A stretch of 64,000 nucleotides of DNA, taken from contig NZ_FOGR01000001.1 of NCBI RefSeq assembly GCF_900111275.1, positions 806,001 to 870,000 on the forward strand, in the 5' to 3' direction. Positions 8,474 through 16,455 of the stretch are shown one piece after another; position 1 is the first letter of the stretch; every line of letters begins with the position of its first letter. A program made the position numbers and the translations under genes. The notes under the pieces were generated by a model. It was not told the DNA's origin. It ran no database searches and worked only from the letters and a program-made list of their open reading frames with translations. Origin of the DNA: Rhizobium sp. NFR03. Its GTDB lineage: Bacteria; Pseudomonadota; Alphaproteobacteria; Rhizobiales; Rhizobiaceae.

Positions 8474-9040
8474 CTACGAGACGAACGCGCGGGACGTCAG
8501 AGGCGCGGATGTCGCATCCGGCCCATACTCGTTCTCGCCTGTCACCTGCAGAATATCCGACAGACGCTGGCGGGCACGGTTCACACGGCTTTTGATGGTG
8601 CCGAGCGCGCAGCCGCAAATCTCCGCAGCTTCCTCATAGGAGAAGCCCGAGGCGCCGACGAGAATGATGGCTTCCCGCTGGTCCGGCGGCAGCATGTTCA
8701 GCGCACGCTTGAAGTCCTGCAAGTCCAGCGAGCCGTATTGCGACGGATGCTGCGCGAGCGATTCCGTGAAGAAGCCGTCGCTGTCCTGCACCTCGCGACC
8801 GCGTTTGCGCATCTGGCTGTAGAGTTCGTTGCGCAGGATCGTGAAAAGCCACGCCTTCATGTTGGTGCCCATCTCGAAGTGATCCTGCTTGGCCCACGCC
8901 TTCATGATCGTGTCCTGCACCAGATCGTCTGCGCGATCATGGCGACCGATCAGCGACATGGCGAAAGCGCGCAGGCTCGGCAGGGCAGCCAGCATTTCGC
9001 GCTTGAAACTGGGTTCTTCAGCCGACATCTTGGTACTCAT
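8474..9040 (-). CDS. ecfG: ECF sigma factor EcfG of the general stress response
   Basis: 188 residues. Sigma-70 region 2 (about 22-90; DRADDLVQDTIMKAWAKQDHFEMGTNMKAWLFTILRN) and region 4 (about 122-175; LPPDQREAIILVGASGFSYEEAAEICGCALGTIKSRVNRAR), with no region 3: the EcfG (ECF15) architecture. It directs RNA polymerase to GGAAC-N16/17-CGTT promoters, several of which occur nearby. The ATG overlaps the nepR stop by 4 nt (ATGA). It has the same operon layout as rpoE2/ecfG loci of other Rhizobiales. Confidence 0.95.
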   Translation of the reverse strand: MSTKMSAEEPSFKREMLAALPSLRAFAMSLIGRHDRADDLVQDTIMKAWAKQDHFEMGTNMKAWLFTILRNELYSQMRKRGREVQDSDGFFTESLAQHPSQYGSLDLQDFKRALNMLPPDQREAIILVGASGFSYEEAAEICGCALGTIKSRVNRARQRLSDILQVTGENEYGPDATSAPLTSRAFVS

Positions 9041-9231
9041 TTCGCAACGTCCGGAACATGACGACGCTCGACGGCATCAAGCTGCTCAAGGAGATCCAGA
9101 AAGCGATCCGGGATAGCCTCCTCCTGAACGGAAACGTAAAGCGCGCGCAGCTTCGTGGCGATCTGCGCATGTGGATGATCGGCCCGGACCGGCTCGCCGG
9201 CTCCGGAACTTGCCCCAGTTTTGTCGGTCAT
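9037..9231 (-). CDS. nepR: Anti-sigma factor NepR
   Basis: 64 residues. The core IATKLRALYVSVQEEAIPDRFLDLLEQLD is the NepR signature. NepR holds EcfG inactive until phosphorylated PhyR binds it. An in-frame reading continues upstream to 9378 but would cross the divergent phyR promoter, and the conserved part starts only at MTDKTG, so 9231 is chosen (GAGG 12 nt upstream). It overlaps ecfG by 4 nt, as is typical. Confidence 0.92.
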   Translation of the reverse strand: MTDKTGASSGAGEPVRADHPHAQIATKLRALYVSVQEEAIPDRFLDLLEQLDAVERRHVPDVAK

Positions 9232-9266
9232 GAATACGAAATACCTCGCGTGGTGATCGCTCCCTA

Positions 9267-9291
9267 AATGCATGGAGCAAAAATTTGTTCC
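9267..9291 (-). promoter_or_regulatory. Probable EcfG-type promoter of nepR-ecfG
   Basis: On the minus strand, GGAAC (9291-9287), 16 bp, CATT (9270-9267), one mismatch from the EcfG consensus CGTT. The position is right for a nepR transcript starting about 30 nt before its ATG, and autoregulation of nepR-ecfG is usual. Confidence 0.5.
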
Positions 9292-9297
9292 CGCAAC

Positions 9298-9322
9298 GGA
9301 ACCTTTTTTTTGGATCAACGTT
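9298..9322 (+). promoter_or_regulatory. EcfG-type promoter of phyR
   Basis: GGAAC (9298-9302), 16-bp T-rich spacer, CGTT (9319-9322), exact consensus. The phyR start at 9372 is 50 nt downstream, with a GAGGGAG site. It indicates positive feedback of the stress regulon on its response regulator. Confidence 0.8.
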
Positions 9323-9371
9323 TCCATATCTGTCATGGCCATAGCCTCGGCCGGATTGAGGGAGTTTTTGT

Positions 9372-10166
9372 ATGTCACTGTCTACCCGGATCGCTCCGTT
9401 CCTGCCCTATCTGCGCCGGTATTCCCGCGCTCTGACGGGGTCCCAGACCTCGGGCGATGCCTATGTCGCCGCTGTTCTGGAGGCGCTGATCTCGGATATG
9501 TCGATTTTCCCGGAAGCGAGCAGCGACCGTGTCGCTCTGTTCCAGCTTTATACCAAGCTGTTCGGGTCCTCGTCGGTTCTCATTCCGGAACCCGTTTCTC
9601 CATTCGCATGGGAAAAACGCGCTTCTATCAATCTGGCATCGGTCTCACCACTGGCCCGTCAGGCATTCCTGCTGGTGTCCGTCGAAGGCTTCCGGACGAG
9701 CGAAGCGGCCGAAGTTCTGGGAACGTCGGAAAGTGGTATGGCGCAGCTTATCGAGCGTGCCTCCGAAGAAATCTCCCGTCAGGTCGCCACTGACATCATG
9801 ATCATCGAGGACGAGCCGCTGATCGCCATCGACATCGAGCAGATGGTCGAAAGCCTTGGTCACCGCGTCACCGGTATCGCCCGTACGCGTGATGAAGCGG
9901 TCGCGCTCTTCAACGCAACACAGCCAAGCATGGTGCTGGCCGACATTCAGCTGGCTGATGGCAGCTCGGGTATCGACGCCGTCAACGAGATCCTGCGCAC
10001 GTCTGCGGTTCCTGTGATCTTCATCACGGCCTTCCCGGAGCGCCTGCTCACAGGCGAGCGTCCCGAACCGACCTTCCTCGTGACGAAGCCGTTCAACCCG
10101 GACATGGTCAAGGCGTTGATCAGCCAGGCGCTCTTCTTCAACGAATCGACGCAGGCCGCCGCCTGA
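9372..10166 (+). CDS. phyR: Anti-anti-sigma response regulator PhyR
   Basis: 264 residues. A sigma-factor-like domain (residues 1-130, mimicking EcfG regions 2 and 4) is fused to a C-terminal receiver domain (about 138-258) with IIEDEPLIAIDIE, the phospho-acceptor aspartate in LADIQLADGSSG and the conserved lysine in LVTKPFNP. When phosphorylated it sequesters NepR and frees EcfG. It is divergent from nepR-ecfG under an EcfG promoter and is followed by a GC-rich hairpin. Confidence 0.96.
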   Translation: MSLSTRIAPFLPYLRRYSRALTGSQTSGDAYVAAVLEALISDMSIFPEASSDRVALFQLYTKLFGSSSVLIPEPVSPFAWEKRASINLASVSPLARQAFLLVSVEGFRTSEAAEVLGTSESGMAQLIERASEEISRQVATDIMIIEDEPLIAIDIEQMVESLGHRVTGIARTRDEAVALFNATQPSMVLADIQLADGSSGIDAVNEILRTSAVPVIFITAFPERLLTGERPEPTFLVTKPFNPDMVKALISQALFFNESTQAAA

Positions 10167-10200
10167 TCGGCAAAGCTTATTCCGCTCTACCCTCTCTTCG

Positions 10201-10228
10201 AGCCGCGCCTGTCCGGGGGCGGCTTCTC
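10201..10228 (+). terminator. Probable terminator of phyR
   Basis: AGCCGCGCC, loop, GGGGGCGGCT followed by TTCTCTC, 35 nt after the phyR stop. The stem is GC-rich and imperfect and the T-tract is interrupted. Confidence 0.45.
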
Positions 10229-10277
10229 TCATCGGATAACGATCAGCCGAACATCTTCGCAACGTCACAGGAATGAT

Positions 10278-10302
10278 GGAACGGACCCGGCTTTGTCTCG
10301 TT
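10278..10302 (+). promoter_or_regulatory. EcfG-type promoter of the second HWE kinase
   Basis: GGAAC (10278-10282), 16-bp spacer, CGTT (10299-10302), exact consensus, 47 nt before the GTG start at 10349. Confidence 0.8.
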
Positions 10303-10348
10303 AACGCGTCAGCCGCCCCGTATTGTAGTGAATGAAGAGGCATCCCGC

Positions 10349-11410
10349 GTGACCAGCGCAAGCAGTTCAACATCTCCGGCCGGCAAGATCAGAACCGCCG
10401 AAGCTGGAGAGAGTATCGGACTGCTCGACCGCGTCGTAAAGAAAACCGGCGCAGGCTATATCTTCCAGTCCGCAACTCTCGACGTTCTCCTCTCCGGCAA
10501 TATACCCGACCGCCTGACCGGTTTACTAACGCAGAACGGCGAAACCGGCGTTCTCGGAGATGATGACGGCAACCGGCTCCTGTCGCTGAAGAGAACCGTT
10601 TTCGACACGGCAGAAGCCGATTGCATGGAGGTGGAACTTCCCTCCTCGGCCGGCCTGATGACCTTCCGGATCGATCTGGAGCGCATCTCCACGCATGGTA
10701 CCGACGGCATCCTCTCCGTCATCACCGACATCTCGGAAACTCGCCACCGCGAGCGCGTCCTGAAGACCCTTCTTCGGGAACTCAGCCACCGCTCGAAAAA
10801 CCTTCTCGCCATCATCCAGGGCATCGCGACCCAGACGGCACGTCAGGCGTTGTCGCTCGACAGCTTTCTGGTCAAGTTTCGCGGGCGCATCCAGTCGCTG
10901 GCTTATTCTCAGGACCTTGTGACCGATTCCAGCTGGCGCGGTGCTTTTCTTTTCGCGTTGGCCGAAAAGCAGTTCGCCGCATACTGGTCGGAACCGCGCA
11001 TGCCGATCGTCGCCACGGGCATCGACGCACATCTGTCGCCCAATGCCGCGCTTCATATTGGCCTGGCGTTGCACGAGCTCATCGTCAATTCAGCCTCACA
11101 CGGCGCGATCGCTGCCGGGGTCAATTCGTTGACGCTGGACTGTTTCGAAACGGTTTTCAACGACAAGCCCGCCCTTGAACTCGCCTGGATCGAGCATCTT
11201 CCGGAAGCGGATCACACGCGGGATCACGATGAGCCGAGCTTTGCGCGCACCGTTCTGGAACGTGTCGTGCCCATCGCCATCGCCGGCAAGGCGATCTACA
11301 TGACGCGCGCCGACCGGATCGAGTATCATCTCACGATTCCCGCGCACGAGTACGAGATCCTCACCCGCGCCGAAGACTACGGTGAGGACTCATTCCAATC
11401 CACGCGATAA
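10349..11410 (+). CDS. HWE-family histidine kinase under EcfG control
   Basis: 353 residues. A short PAS-like N-terminal region (about 20-125) is followed by the HWE core: RELSHRSKNLLAIIQGIATQTAR (phospho-acceptor His), HELIVNSASHGA (N-box) and LAWIEHLP (the W-x-E motif). No membrane segment. Probably feeds the PhyR pathway, since it is next to phyR and has its own EcfG promoter. GTG at 10349 has a GAAGAGG site 8 nt upstream; a GTG at 10328 is an alternative. The last residues run into the end of the IS element, so its C-terminal tail may be replaced by IS-derived codons. Confidence 0.82.
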   Translation: MTSASSSTSPAGKIRTAEAGESIGLLDRVVKKTGAGYIFQSATLDVLLSGNIPDRLTGLLTQNGETGVLGDDDGNRLLSLKRTVFDTAEADCMEVELPSSAGLMTFRIDLERISTHGTDGILSVITDISETRHRERVLKTLLRELSHRSKNLLAIIQGIATQTARQALSLDSFLVKFRGRIQSLAYSQDLVTDSSWRGAFLFALAEKQFAAYWSEPRMPIVATGIDAHLSPNAALHIGLALHELIVNSASHGAIAAGVNSLTLDCFETVFNDKPALELAWIEHLPEADHTRDHDEPSFARTVLERVVPIAIAGKAIYMTRADRIEYHLTIPAHEYEILTRAEDYGEDSFQSTR

Positions 11411-12151
11411 CTATTGAAACGAGAGCGATTGCCGAGAGGTAGTTCGTTGCGAGCCTGTCGTATCGTGTTGCGATTCGTCGCCAGTTTTTGAGCCTGCAAA
11501 ACAGACGTTCGATGACATTTCTGCGGCGATATGCTTTTCGATCCAGAGGGTATGGTGTTCTGCGTGCCGCCGAGGACGGAATAACCGCTTTTATCTTGTG
11601 ACCAGTGAGCCATCCGCGCAGGCTATCGGCATCATAGGCCTTGTCAGCGAGGAGGCGTCTGGTCGGACGAATGGCTTCCAGCAAAGGGATAGCCATCCTG
11701 ATGTCGGCGATGTTTCCCGGTGTCAGGGCAAATGCGACCGGTCTGCCGCGATCATCGGCCAGACAATGGATTTTGCTTGTTCTTCCGCCTCGTGAGGTGC
11801 CAATCGCTTGCGTCCACGCCCCCCTTTTGAGCTTTGGGCGGAACGATGCGCCTTGATATGAGTGCTGTCGATGGAAAGCTCTTCAGGGACTGGACCAGTT
11901 GCCGCCATCTTCTCGAAAATGCGCTGCCAGATACGACGTCGAGACCAACGGTGATATCGGTTGTAGATGGTTTTGGCAGGCCCGTATTCCGGCGGAACAT
12001 CGCGCCATCGGCAGCCAATTTTCAGCACATGCAGAATACCGGAAATAACACGCCGGTCATCGACCCGGCGGGCACCGGGCTGGTTTTTCGGCAAATGCCG
12101 CTCAATCGCAGCCCATGCCTCATCCGAAAGCCAGAAAAGATCGCTCATCAT
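11361..12151 (-). CDS. IS5-family (IS427-like) transposase, two frames joined by a -1 frameshift
   Basis: The first frame (12151 to 11723) encodes the N-terminal DUF4096-like part (SDLFWLSDEAWAAIERHLP; SIDSTHIKAH carries the first catalytic Asp). The second frame (to 11361) has LLADKAYDADSLRGWL (second Asp) and RRNVIERLFCRLKNWRRIATRYD (Glu). The frames differ by -1; shifting at the AAAAGGGGGG run (about 11828-11837) gives a continuous protein with GTSRGGRTSKIHCLADDRGRPVAF in between. All three DDE residues are present, so it looks functional. The MSDLF start (12148) is equally likely. Confidence 0.85.
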
Positions 12152-12226
12152 GAACATCCTTGCATTGAAACTCAAAATAAGAAAGAATCATGCAATAAAG
12201 ACAATTGTTTGATCAGGTCTTATCCT
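11385..12226 (-). mobile_element. IS5-family insertion sequence (ends approximate)
   Basis: The transposase frames fill nearly the whole element. A left end near GGACTCATTCC (from about 11387) is suggested because IS427-type transposase genes usually end in their terminal repeat. The right end, somewhere between 12170 and 12230, was not resolved: I could not find a convincing long inverted repeat or target duplication by eye. It sits between the stress-response kinase and the putative small RNA. Confidence 0.6.
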
Positions 12227-12306
12227 AGGCGTTGGTGGAGCGCGACGATGATCGCAGAAGGCCTCACGACGGCGAGAGGCAATCACTCCGTAATGTATCT
12301 GAAGGC

Positions 12307-12440
12307 TGAAAAGAAACAGCCAGTGCCGGGGGGAGGCACTGGCTGTATTCGACAACTCACCGAGGGGGCATGTGAGTTGGAAGCCGGATATTGTTTGGCG
12401 GTTCTCATTGGGGGCGATGAGAACCATGGTCCGGACATCC
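12307..12440 (-). ncRNA. Putative trans-acting small RNA with three C-loop hairpins
   Basis: On the minus strand, three hairpins follow each other. Stem 1: GGTTCTCAT/ATGAGAACC (12425-12400), loop CGCCCCCA. Stem 2: CAACTCAC/GTGAGTTG (12379-12353), loop ATGCCCCCTCG. Stem 3: ACAGCCAGTGCC/GGCACTGGCTGT (12346-12316), loop TCCCCCC, followed by TTCTTTTC, which makes it a rho-independent terminator. Every loop exposes a C-rich, anti-Shine-Dalgarno-like sequence. This layout recalls the rhizobial alpha-r14/NfeR1-type sRNAs; I cannot confirm membership. No coding potential is evident. Confidence 0.7.
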
Positions 12441-12444
12441 ACTA

Positions 12445-12469
12445 AACACCCGGGCCGGATATTCGTTCC
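12445..12469 (-). promoter_or_regulatory. Possible EcfG-like promoter of the putative small RNA
   Basis: Minus strand GGAAC (12469-12465), 16 bp, TGTT (12448-12445), one mismatch from the EcfG consensus. A start about 7 nt later (near 12438) would put hairpin 1 close to the 5' end. A housekeeping promoter has not been excluded. Confidence 0.35.
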
Positions 12470-12530
12470 GCCGCCGATTGTCTTTTTTCGAATTTTTTTG
12501 TTCGCGAAAATATACGCTGGTCAGCGGCTT

Positions 12531-14108
12531 TCAGTCCGCCTCAAGCTCTGCCCGGTGACGGTAGAGGCTGAGGAATTTTTCATAGTCGCGATCATAGACC
12601 GCTTTCATCGCAGGATCGGGCTGACGCGTGACGCCGGCCGGGCTCATCGCCGTTCCGGCCGCGGAAAGATCGGCATGCACGCCGCCGGCAACGGAGGCAA
12701 CCATCGCTGTCCCCAGAAGCACCGCATCCGTCGTTTCCGGAACAACCACGCGGCAGCCCGTCGCATCGCTGTAGAGGTCCATCAATAGCGGATTGCGCAC
12801 ATGACCGCCGGTGACGTGCAGTGTATCGACGTGATAGCCGGCATCTTCCATCATCGCGAGAATATGACGGACGCCGAGCGCGATGGCGACGCAGGTCCGC
12901 CAGTAGATGCGGCAGAGCGCGTCGAAAGAGCTATCGAGGGTCAGGCCCGAAATGACGCCGCGGGCGTGCGGATCGGCAAGCGGCGAGCGGTTGCCGTGGA
13001 AATCCGGCAGCACGTGCAGCCGCGCGGCGAAGTCCGTACCGTAGGCGGCGCGCAATTCCTGGATCCGCAGCACGATCCGCGCATGGATTTCCGCATCCGG
13101 CTCGCCGCCTGCGCTGTGGCTGCGCACCACATGATCGAGCAGAGCGCCGGTTGCCGACTGCCCGCCTTCGATCAGCCATTGCCCGGGAAAACCTGCTTCA
13201 TAATACGGCCCCCACATGCCGAAGCCGGGCCGCATCTCGCGGGAGAATGCAACGACGCAACTCGACGTACCCGCGATCAGCGCCAGTTGTCGCTCCAGCA
13301 CCTCGGGCCGGCTGGCGAACTGACCAAGCACACCGATAGCGCCGGCATAGGCATCGATAACTCCGGTCGCGACCCGGCACGCCTCGTGAAGCCCGAGATC
13401 GGCCGCGGCCTCCGCCGTCAGCACGCCGATCGCAGATCCGACGGGGCAGGCATCGGCCTGAAGGCTTCCGCGCTCCAGAAGATCATGAAGTCCGATGACA
13501 TCGAGAAAATCCGGCTGCCAGCCGCCGGCATGGCTGAGATAGTTCCATTTGGCCGTGAGCGTGCAGCGCGATCGCATCGCACTGCCCGTCGCCCGCCATG
13601 ACATGAAGTCCGCAAGATCGAAGAGATAGCCAACCCGCTCCCACTGATCCGGTAAGGTCTGCTTCAGCCAGAGGAGTTTGGGCATCTGCATTTCCGGCGA
13701 CATGACGCTGCCGGAGTGGCGAAGCACCGGATGCTCCGTCGCCGTGCAGGCATCCGCCTGCACCAGCGCACGGTGGTCCAGCCAGACGATCGTGTCCCAG
13801 CGCGGGTCGCCTTTACGATTGACCGACAGCGGCGCGCCGTCATGGTCCCGCACGACGAGCGAGCATGTCGCGTCGAAGCCGATGGCGGCGATGGCTTCGG
13901 CAGGAACGCCCGCCTTGGCACGTGCGGTCTTCACGGCGATACAGACGGCAGACCAGATGTTTTCGGAGTCATGCTCGGCGTGGTTTTCTTCCGGGCGGTT
14001 CATGAGGATCGGATAATCCGCCCGCGCCAGAAGCACGCCGGCGGCATCGAATATCCCGGCGCGGGCACTGCCCGTGCCGATATCAACCGCGACGATCAGA
14101 TCGCCCAT
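12531..14108 (-). CDS. FGGY-family carbohydrate kinase (pentulose/ribulokinase type)
   Basis: 525 residues, normal FGGY length. The N-terminal phosphate motif VAVDIGTGSARAGIFD, TVWLDHRA-like DTIVWLDHRAL, and C-terminal VTGGHVRNPLLMDLYSDATG define the two actin-like domains; the GIDATCSLV-like segment IGFDATCSLVV is typical of D-ribulokinase/YDR109C-type members. It would phosphorylate a keto-sugar produced by the upstream polyol dehydrogenases. Last gene of the smo operon, 115 nt after the HAD gene. Related operons call this gene xylB, but substrate is not provable here. Confidence 0.85.
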   Translation of the reverse strand: MGDLIVAVDIGTGSARAGIFDAAGVLLARADYPILMNRPEENHAEHDSENIWSAVCIAVKTARAKAGVPAEAIAAIGFDATCSLVVRDHDGAPLSVNRKGDPRWDTIVWLDHRALVQADACTATEHPVLRHSGSVMSPEMQMPKLLWLKQTLPDQWERVGYLFDLADFMSWRATGSAMRSRCTLTAKWNYLSHAGGWQPDFLDVIGLHDLLERGSLQADACPVGSAIGVLTAEAAADLGLHEACRVATGVIDAYAGAIGVLGQFASRPEVLERQLALIAGTSSCVVAFSREMRPGFGMWGPYYEAGFPGQWLIEGGQSATGALLDHVVRSHSAGGEPDAEIHARIVLRIQELRAAYGTDFAARLHVLPDFHGNRSPLADPHARGVISGLTLDSSFDALCRIYWRTCVAIALGVRHILAMMEDAGYHVDTLHVTGGHVRNPLLMDLYSDATGCRVVVPETTDAVLLGTAMVASVAGGVHADLSAAGTAMSPAGVTRQPDPAMKAVYDRDYEKFLSLYRHRAELEAD

Positions 14109-14223
14109 GCCGCACCCGTTCTGTCACGCAGGGTCGCACAGGCTTCCGACACGGCAACACAGCCCGTCGCTGGCCACGGGCGCGCCGGTCTCGCAGGGTC
14201 GGTACGTGATGCAATCCGGTGCG

Positions 14224-14913
14224 TCAGTCTGGGTGTCCATCCCGCTTTTGTTCTTTGGCGACAAGATGGATGAGTTCGCGCATATCGTCAAACACCGCAT
14301 CCGGCTGAAGCGCACGAATGGCCCCGAGATGCCGCTCGGTGCGTGCGTGGGACGCGCCGGTGAAGGCGAAGACGCGCATGCCGGCGGCCTTTGCCGCCAC
14401 AACGCCCGCCGGGCTATCCTCGATGACGATGCACCGTTCCGGCGCCACGCCCATCACGCCGGCCGCATGCAGAAAGAGGTCCGGCGCCGGCTTGCCGTTC
14501 GTGACCATGGTGGCGCTGAAGATGTGCGGGTCCAGCCGGTCGATGAGCCCGGTGATGGTCAACGACAGGCGAATGCGCTCCATCTGGCTCGATGATGCCA
14601 CGCAACGCCGAACGTCCAGCGCGTCGAGAACACCCGCGATCCCGGCAATCGGCTGCAGTTCCGTTTCGAACCGTTGGTAAAGATCCCGCCGCATGTCTTC
14701 CAGAAACGGCTCGTCCACATGCAGTCCGAAGTCGTCATGCAGGATCTTCGTCATTGTCATCAGGCTCTTGCCGAGAAACCGCTCGGTGGCTTCCTCGGCA
14801 TCCATCTCGACACCGGCGGTGCGCAGCACCCGTACCAGCACATCGAGAGACAAGGGCTCGCTGTCGACCAGCACGCCATCGCAATCGAAAATGACAAGTT
14901 CGGGTGCGGCCAT
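14224..14913 (-). CDS. HAD-superfamily sugar-phosphatase-like hydrolase
   Basis: 229 residues. HAD motif I FDCDGVLVDSEP at residue 9, a helical cap (about 18-85), motif II SSS (VASSSQ), motif III lysine in NGKPAPDLFLHAA and motif IV IEDSPAGVVAAKAAGM. It is of the beta-phosphoglucomutase/2-deoxyglucose-6-phosphatase subgroup. Its position between mtlK and the sugar kinase suggests it acts on a phosphorylated polyol or ketose in the sorbitol/mannitol pathway; the exact substrate is unknown. It is 7 nt downstream of mtlK. Confidence 0.87.
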   Translation of the reverse strand: MAAPELVIFDCDGVLVDSEPLSLDVLVRVLRTAGVEMDAEEATERFLGKSLMTMTKILHDDFGLHVDEPFLEDMRRDLYQRFETELQPIAGIAGVLDALDVRRCVASSSQMERIRLSLTITGLIDRLDPHIFSATMVTNGKPAPDLFLHAAGVMGVAPERCIVIEDSPAGVVAAKAAGMRVFAFTGASHARTERHLGAIRALQPDAVFDDMRELIHLVAKEQKRDGHPD

Positions 14914-14920
14914 GATGATC

Positions 14921-16405
14921 TTACTCCGTCAGTTTTCCGTCGAGATACAGCTGCAGCGTCTGGCGCGTACCCTGCTCCCATAGCGTCTTTAAGGCATGAG
15001 TAAAACGTTTGCGGAAAAGTTCGGACTGCGCCACCTCGCCGAAGATGTCGGAAAGCGCCAGAAAAGCCATCGGATCGTCCTTCGCCTTCACCGCCGCCTC
15101 GTGCAGGCGGTCCGCGCTGGCGTCGTTGAAGGTGATGGCGGCGCCGCTGTCCGTCGTGCCGGCGAAGTAGCGGCACCAGAGCGCCGAGACCAGCGCCAGA
15201 CCGACAACGTCGAGGCCCTGACGCAGACGATCTCCGGTCGAGGGCAGGATGAACTTCGGCTGCCGGTTCGATCCATCCTGTGCAAGGCGCGGAATGGTGT
15301 CGCCGATCTTCGGGTTGAAGAGACGCGTTTCCACCTGCTTGTAATAGGCCTTCAGATCCGTATCCGGCACGGGCGGGACGATCGGGATGATCTCGTCATG
15401 CTCCAGCTTTTCGAGGAAGGCCTGAATGATCGGCTCTTCCATCGCATCATGAACGAAGTGGATGTCGAGCAGTGCTGCGGGATAGGCAATCGCCGCATGG
15501 CCACCGTTGAGGATGCGGATCTTCATGAGCTCATAGGGCGCGACATCCGGCACGAACTGGACGCCGACCGTCTCGAGTGCCGGCCTGCCCGCCGGAAAAT
15601 GGTCCTCCAGAACCCACTGCTTGAACTCTTCGCAGAAGACCGGCCATGCATCGTCGATGCCATATTGATCGGCCGCGATCCCGATCTCGCGCGATCCGGT
15701 CGCCGGCGTGATCCGGTCGACCATGCCGTTCGGGAAGGCGACGTTGGCGTCGATCCAGTCGGCAAGTGCCGCATCCGACAGGCGGGCAAGACCGGAAACG
15801 GCAGCATGCGTGACTTCGCCATTGCCCGGAATGTTGTCGCAGGACATGACCGTGAACGGCTGGATACCCTTCTGCCGGCGAGCCTTAAGCCCGGCGATAA
15901 CGAGGCCGAACACCGTTTTCGGATCATCCGGGTTCCCGGCATCGGCGACGATGGCCGGATGCTGCGGATTGAAGTGTCCTGACGCCGGATCGATGAAGTA
16001 TCCGCCTTCGGTGATCGTCAGCGACACGATGCGGATCGCCGGATCGGCAAGCCGCGCAATGGTCTCGGCCGGCTTGCCCGGTGCGAGATAGTCGATCATC
16101 GGCCCGGTGACCCGCGCGGCGGAACGGTTGTTGTCCTGTTCGACCACGGTCGTGAGGAAATCCTGACCGGCCAGCTTTTCGCGCATGGCGGCGTCCGACG
16201 GCAGGACGCCGGCACCGACGATGGCCCAGTCGAGATCGCGGCCCGTGTTGAACAGGTCGTCGAGATAGACGGCCTGATGGGCGCGGTGGAAATTGCCGAC
16301 GCCGAAGTGAACGATCCCGGCCGTCAGCGCAGATCGCTCGAAGGCCGGAACGGTTGCCGTCGCCTTGATGGCGTCCAGGTTTGCAAGCGAGAGCTTGGTG
16401 GTCAT
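14921..16405 (-). CDS. mtlK: Mannitol 2-dehydrogenase (long-chain polyol dehydrogenase)
   Basis: 494 residues, typical of polyol-specific long-chain dehydrogenases that oxidise D-mannitol to D-fructose (also D-arabinitol or D-sorbitol) with NAD. The N-terminal nucleotide site IVHFGVGNFHRAHQAVYLDDL and the catalytic Lys-x4-Asn-x2-His motif, KIRILNGGH, are present. It lies 50 nt downstream of smoS in the smo operon, as in Rhodobacter sphaeroides where mtlK follows the smo genes. Confidence 0.93.
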   Translation of the reverse strand: MTTKLSLANLDAIKATATVPAFERSALTAGIVHFGVGNFHRAHQAVYLDDLFNTGRDLDWAIVGAGVLPSDAAMREKLAGQDFLTTVVEQDNNRSAARVTGPMIDYLAPGKPAETIARLADPAIRIVSLTITEGGYFIDPASGHFNPQHPAIVADAGNPDDPKTVFGLVIAGLKARRQKGIQPFTVMSCDNIPGNGEVTHAAVSGLARLSDAALADWIDANVAFPNGMVDRITPATGSREIGIAADQYGIDDAWPVFCEEFKQWVLEDHFPAGRPALETVGVQFVPDVAPYELMKIRILNGGHAAIAYPAALLDIHFVHDAMEEPIIQAFLEKLEHDEIIPIVPPVPDTDLKAYYKQVETRLFNPKIGDTIPRLAQDGSNRQPKFILPSTGDRLRQGLDVVGLALVSALWCRYFAGTTDSGAAITFNDASADRLHEAAVKAKDDPMAFLALSDIFGEVAQSELFRKRFTHALKTLWEQGTRQTLQLYLDGKLTE

Positions 16406-16455
16406 GATATTACCCTTTTCGGAAAGCGGCTTCAGGCGTCAAGCGGGCGTCGGCC

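Noticed and set aside
12188-12442. Minus-strand 84-residue open frame over the small-RNA hairpins
   Set aside because: It covers the terminator-like stem and encodes a random-looking peptide. The RNA structure explains the sequence better.
11834-12445. Plus-strand open frame of about 200 residues across the IS and small-RNA region
   Set aside because: It crosses the transposase in antisense and runs through all three hairpins; no family resemblance.
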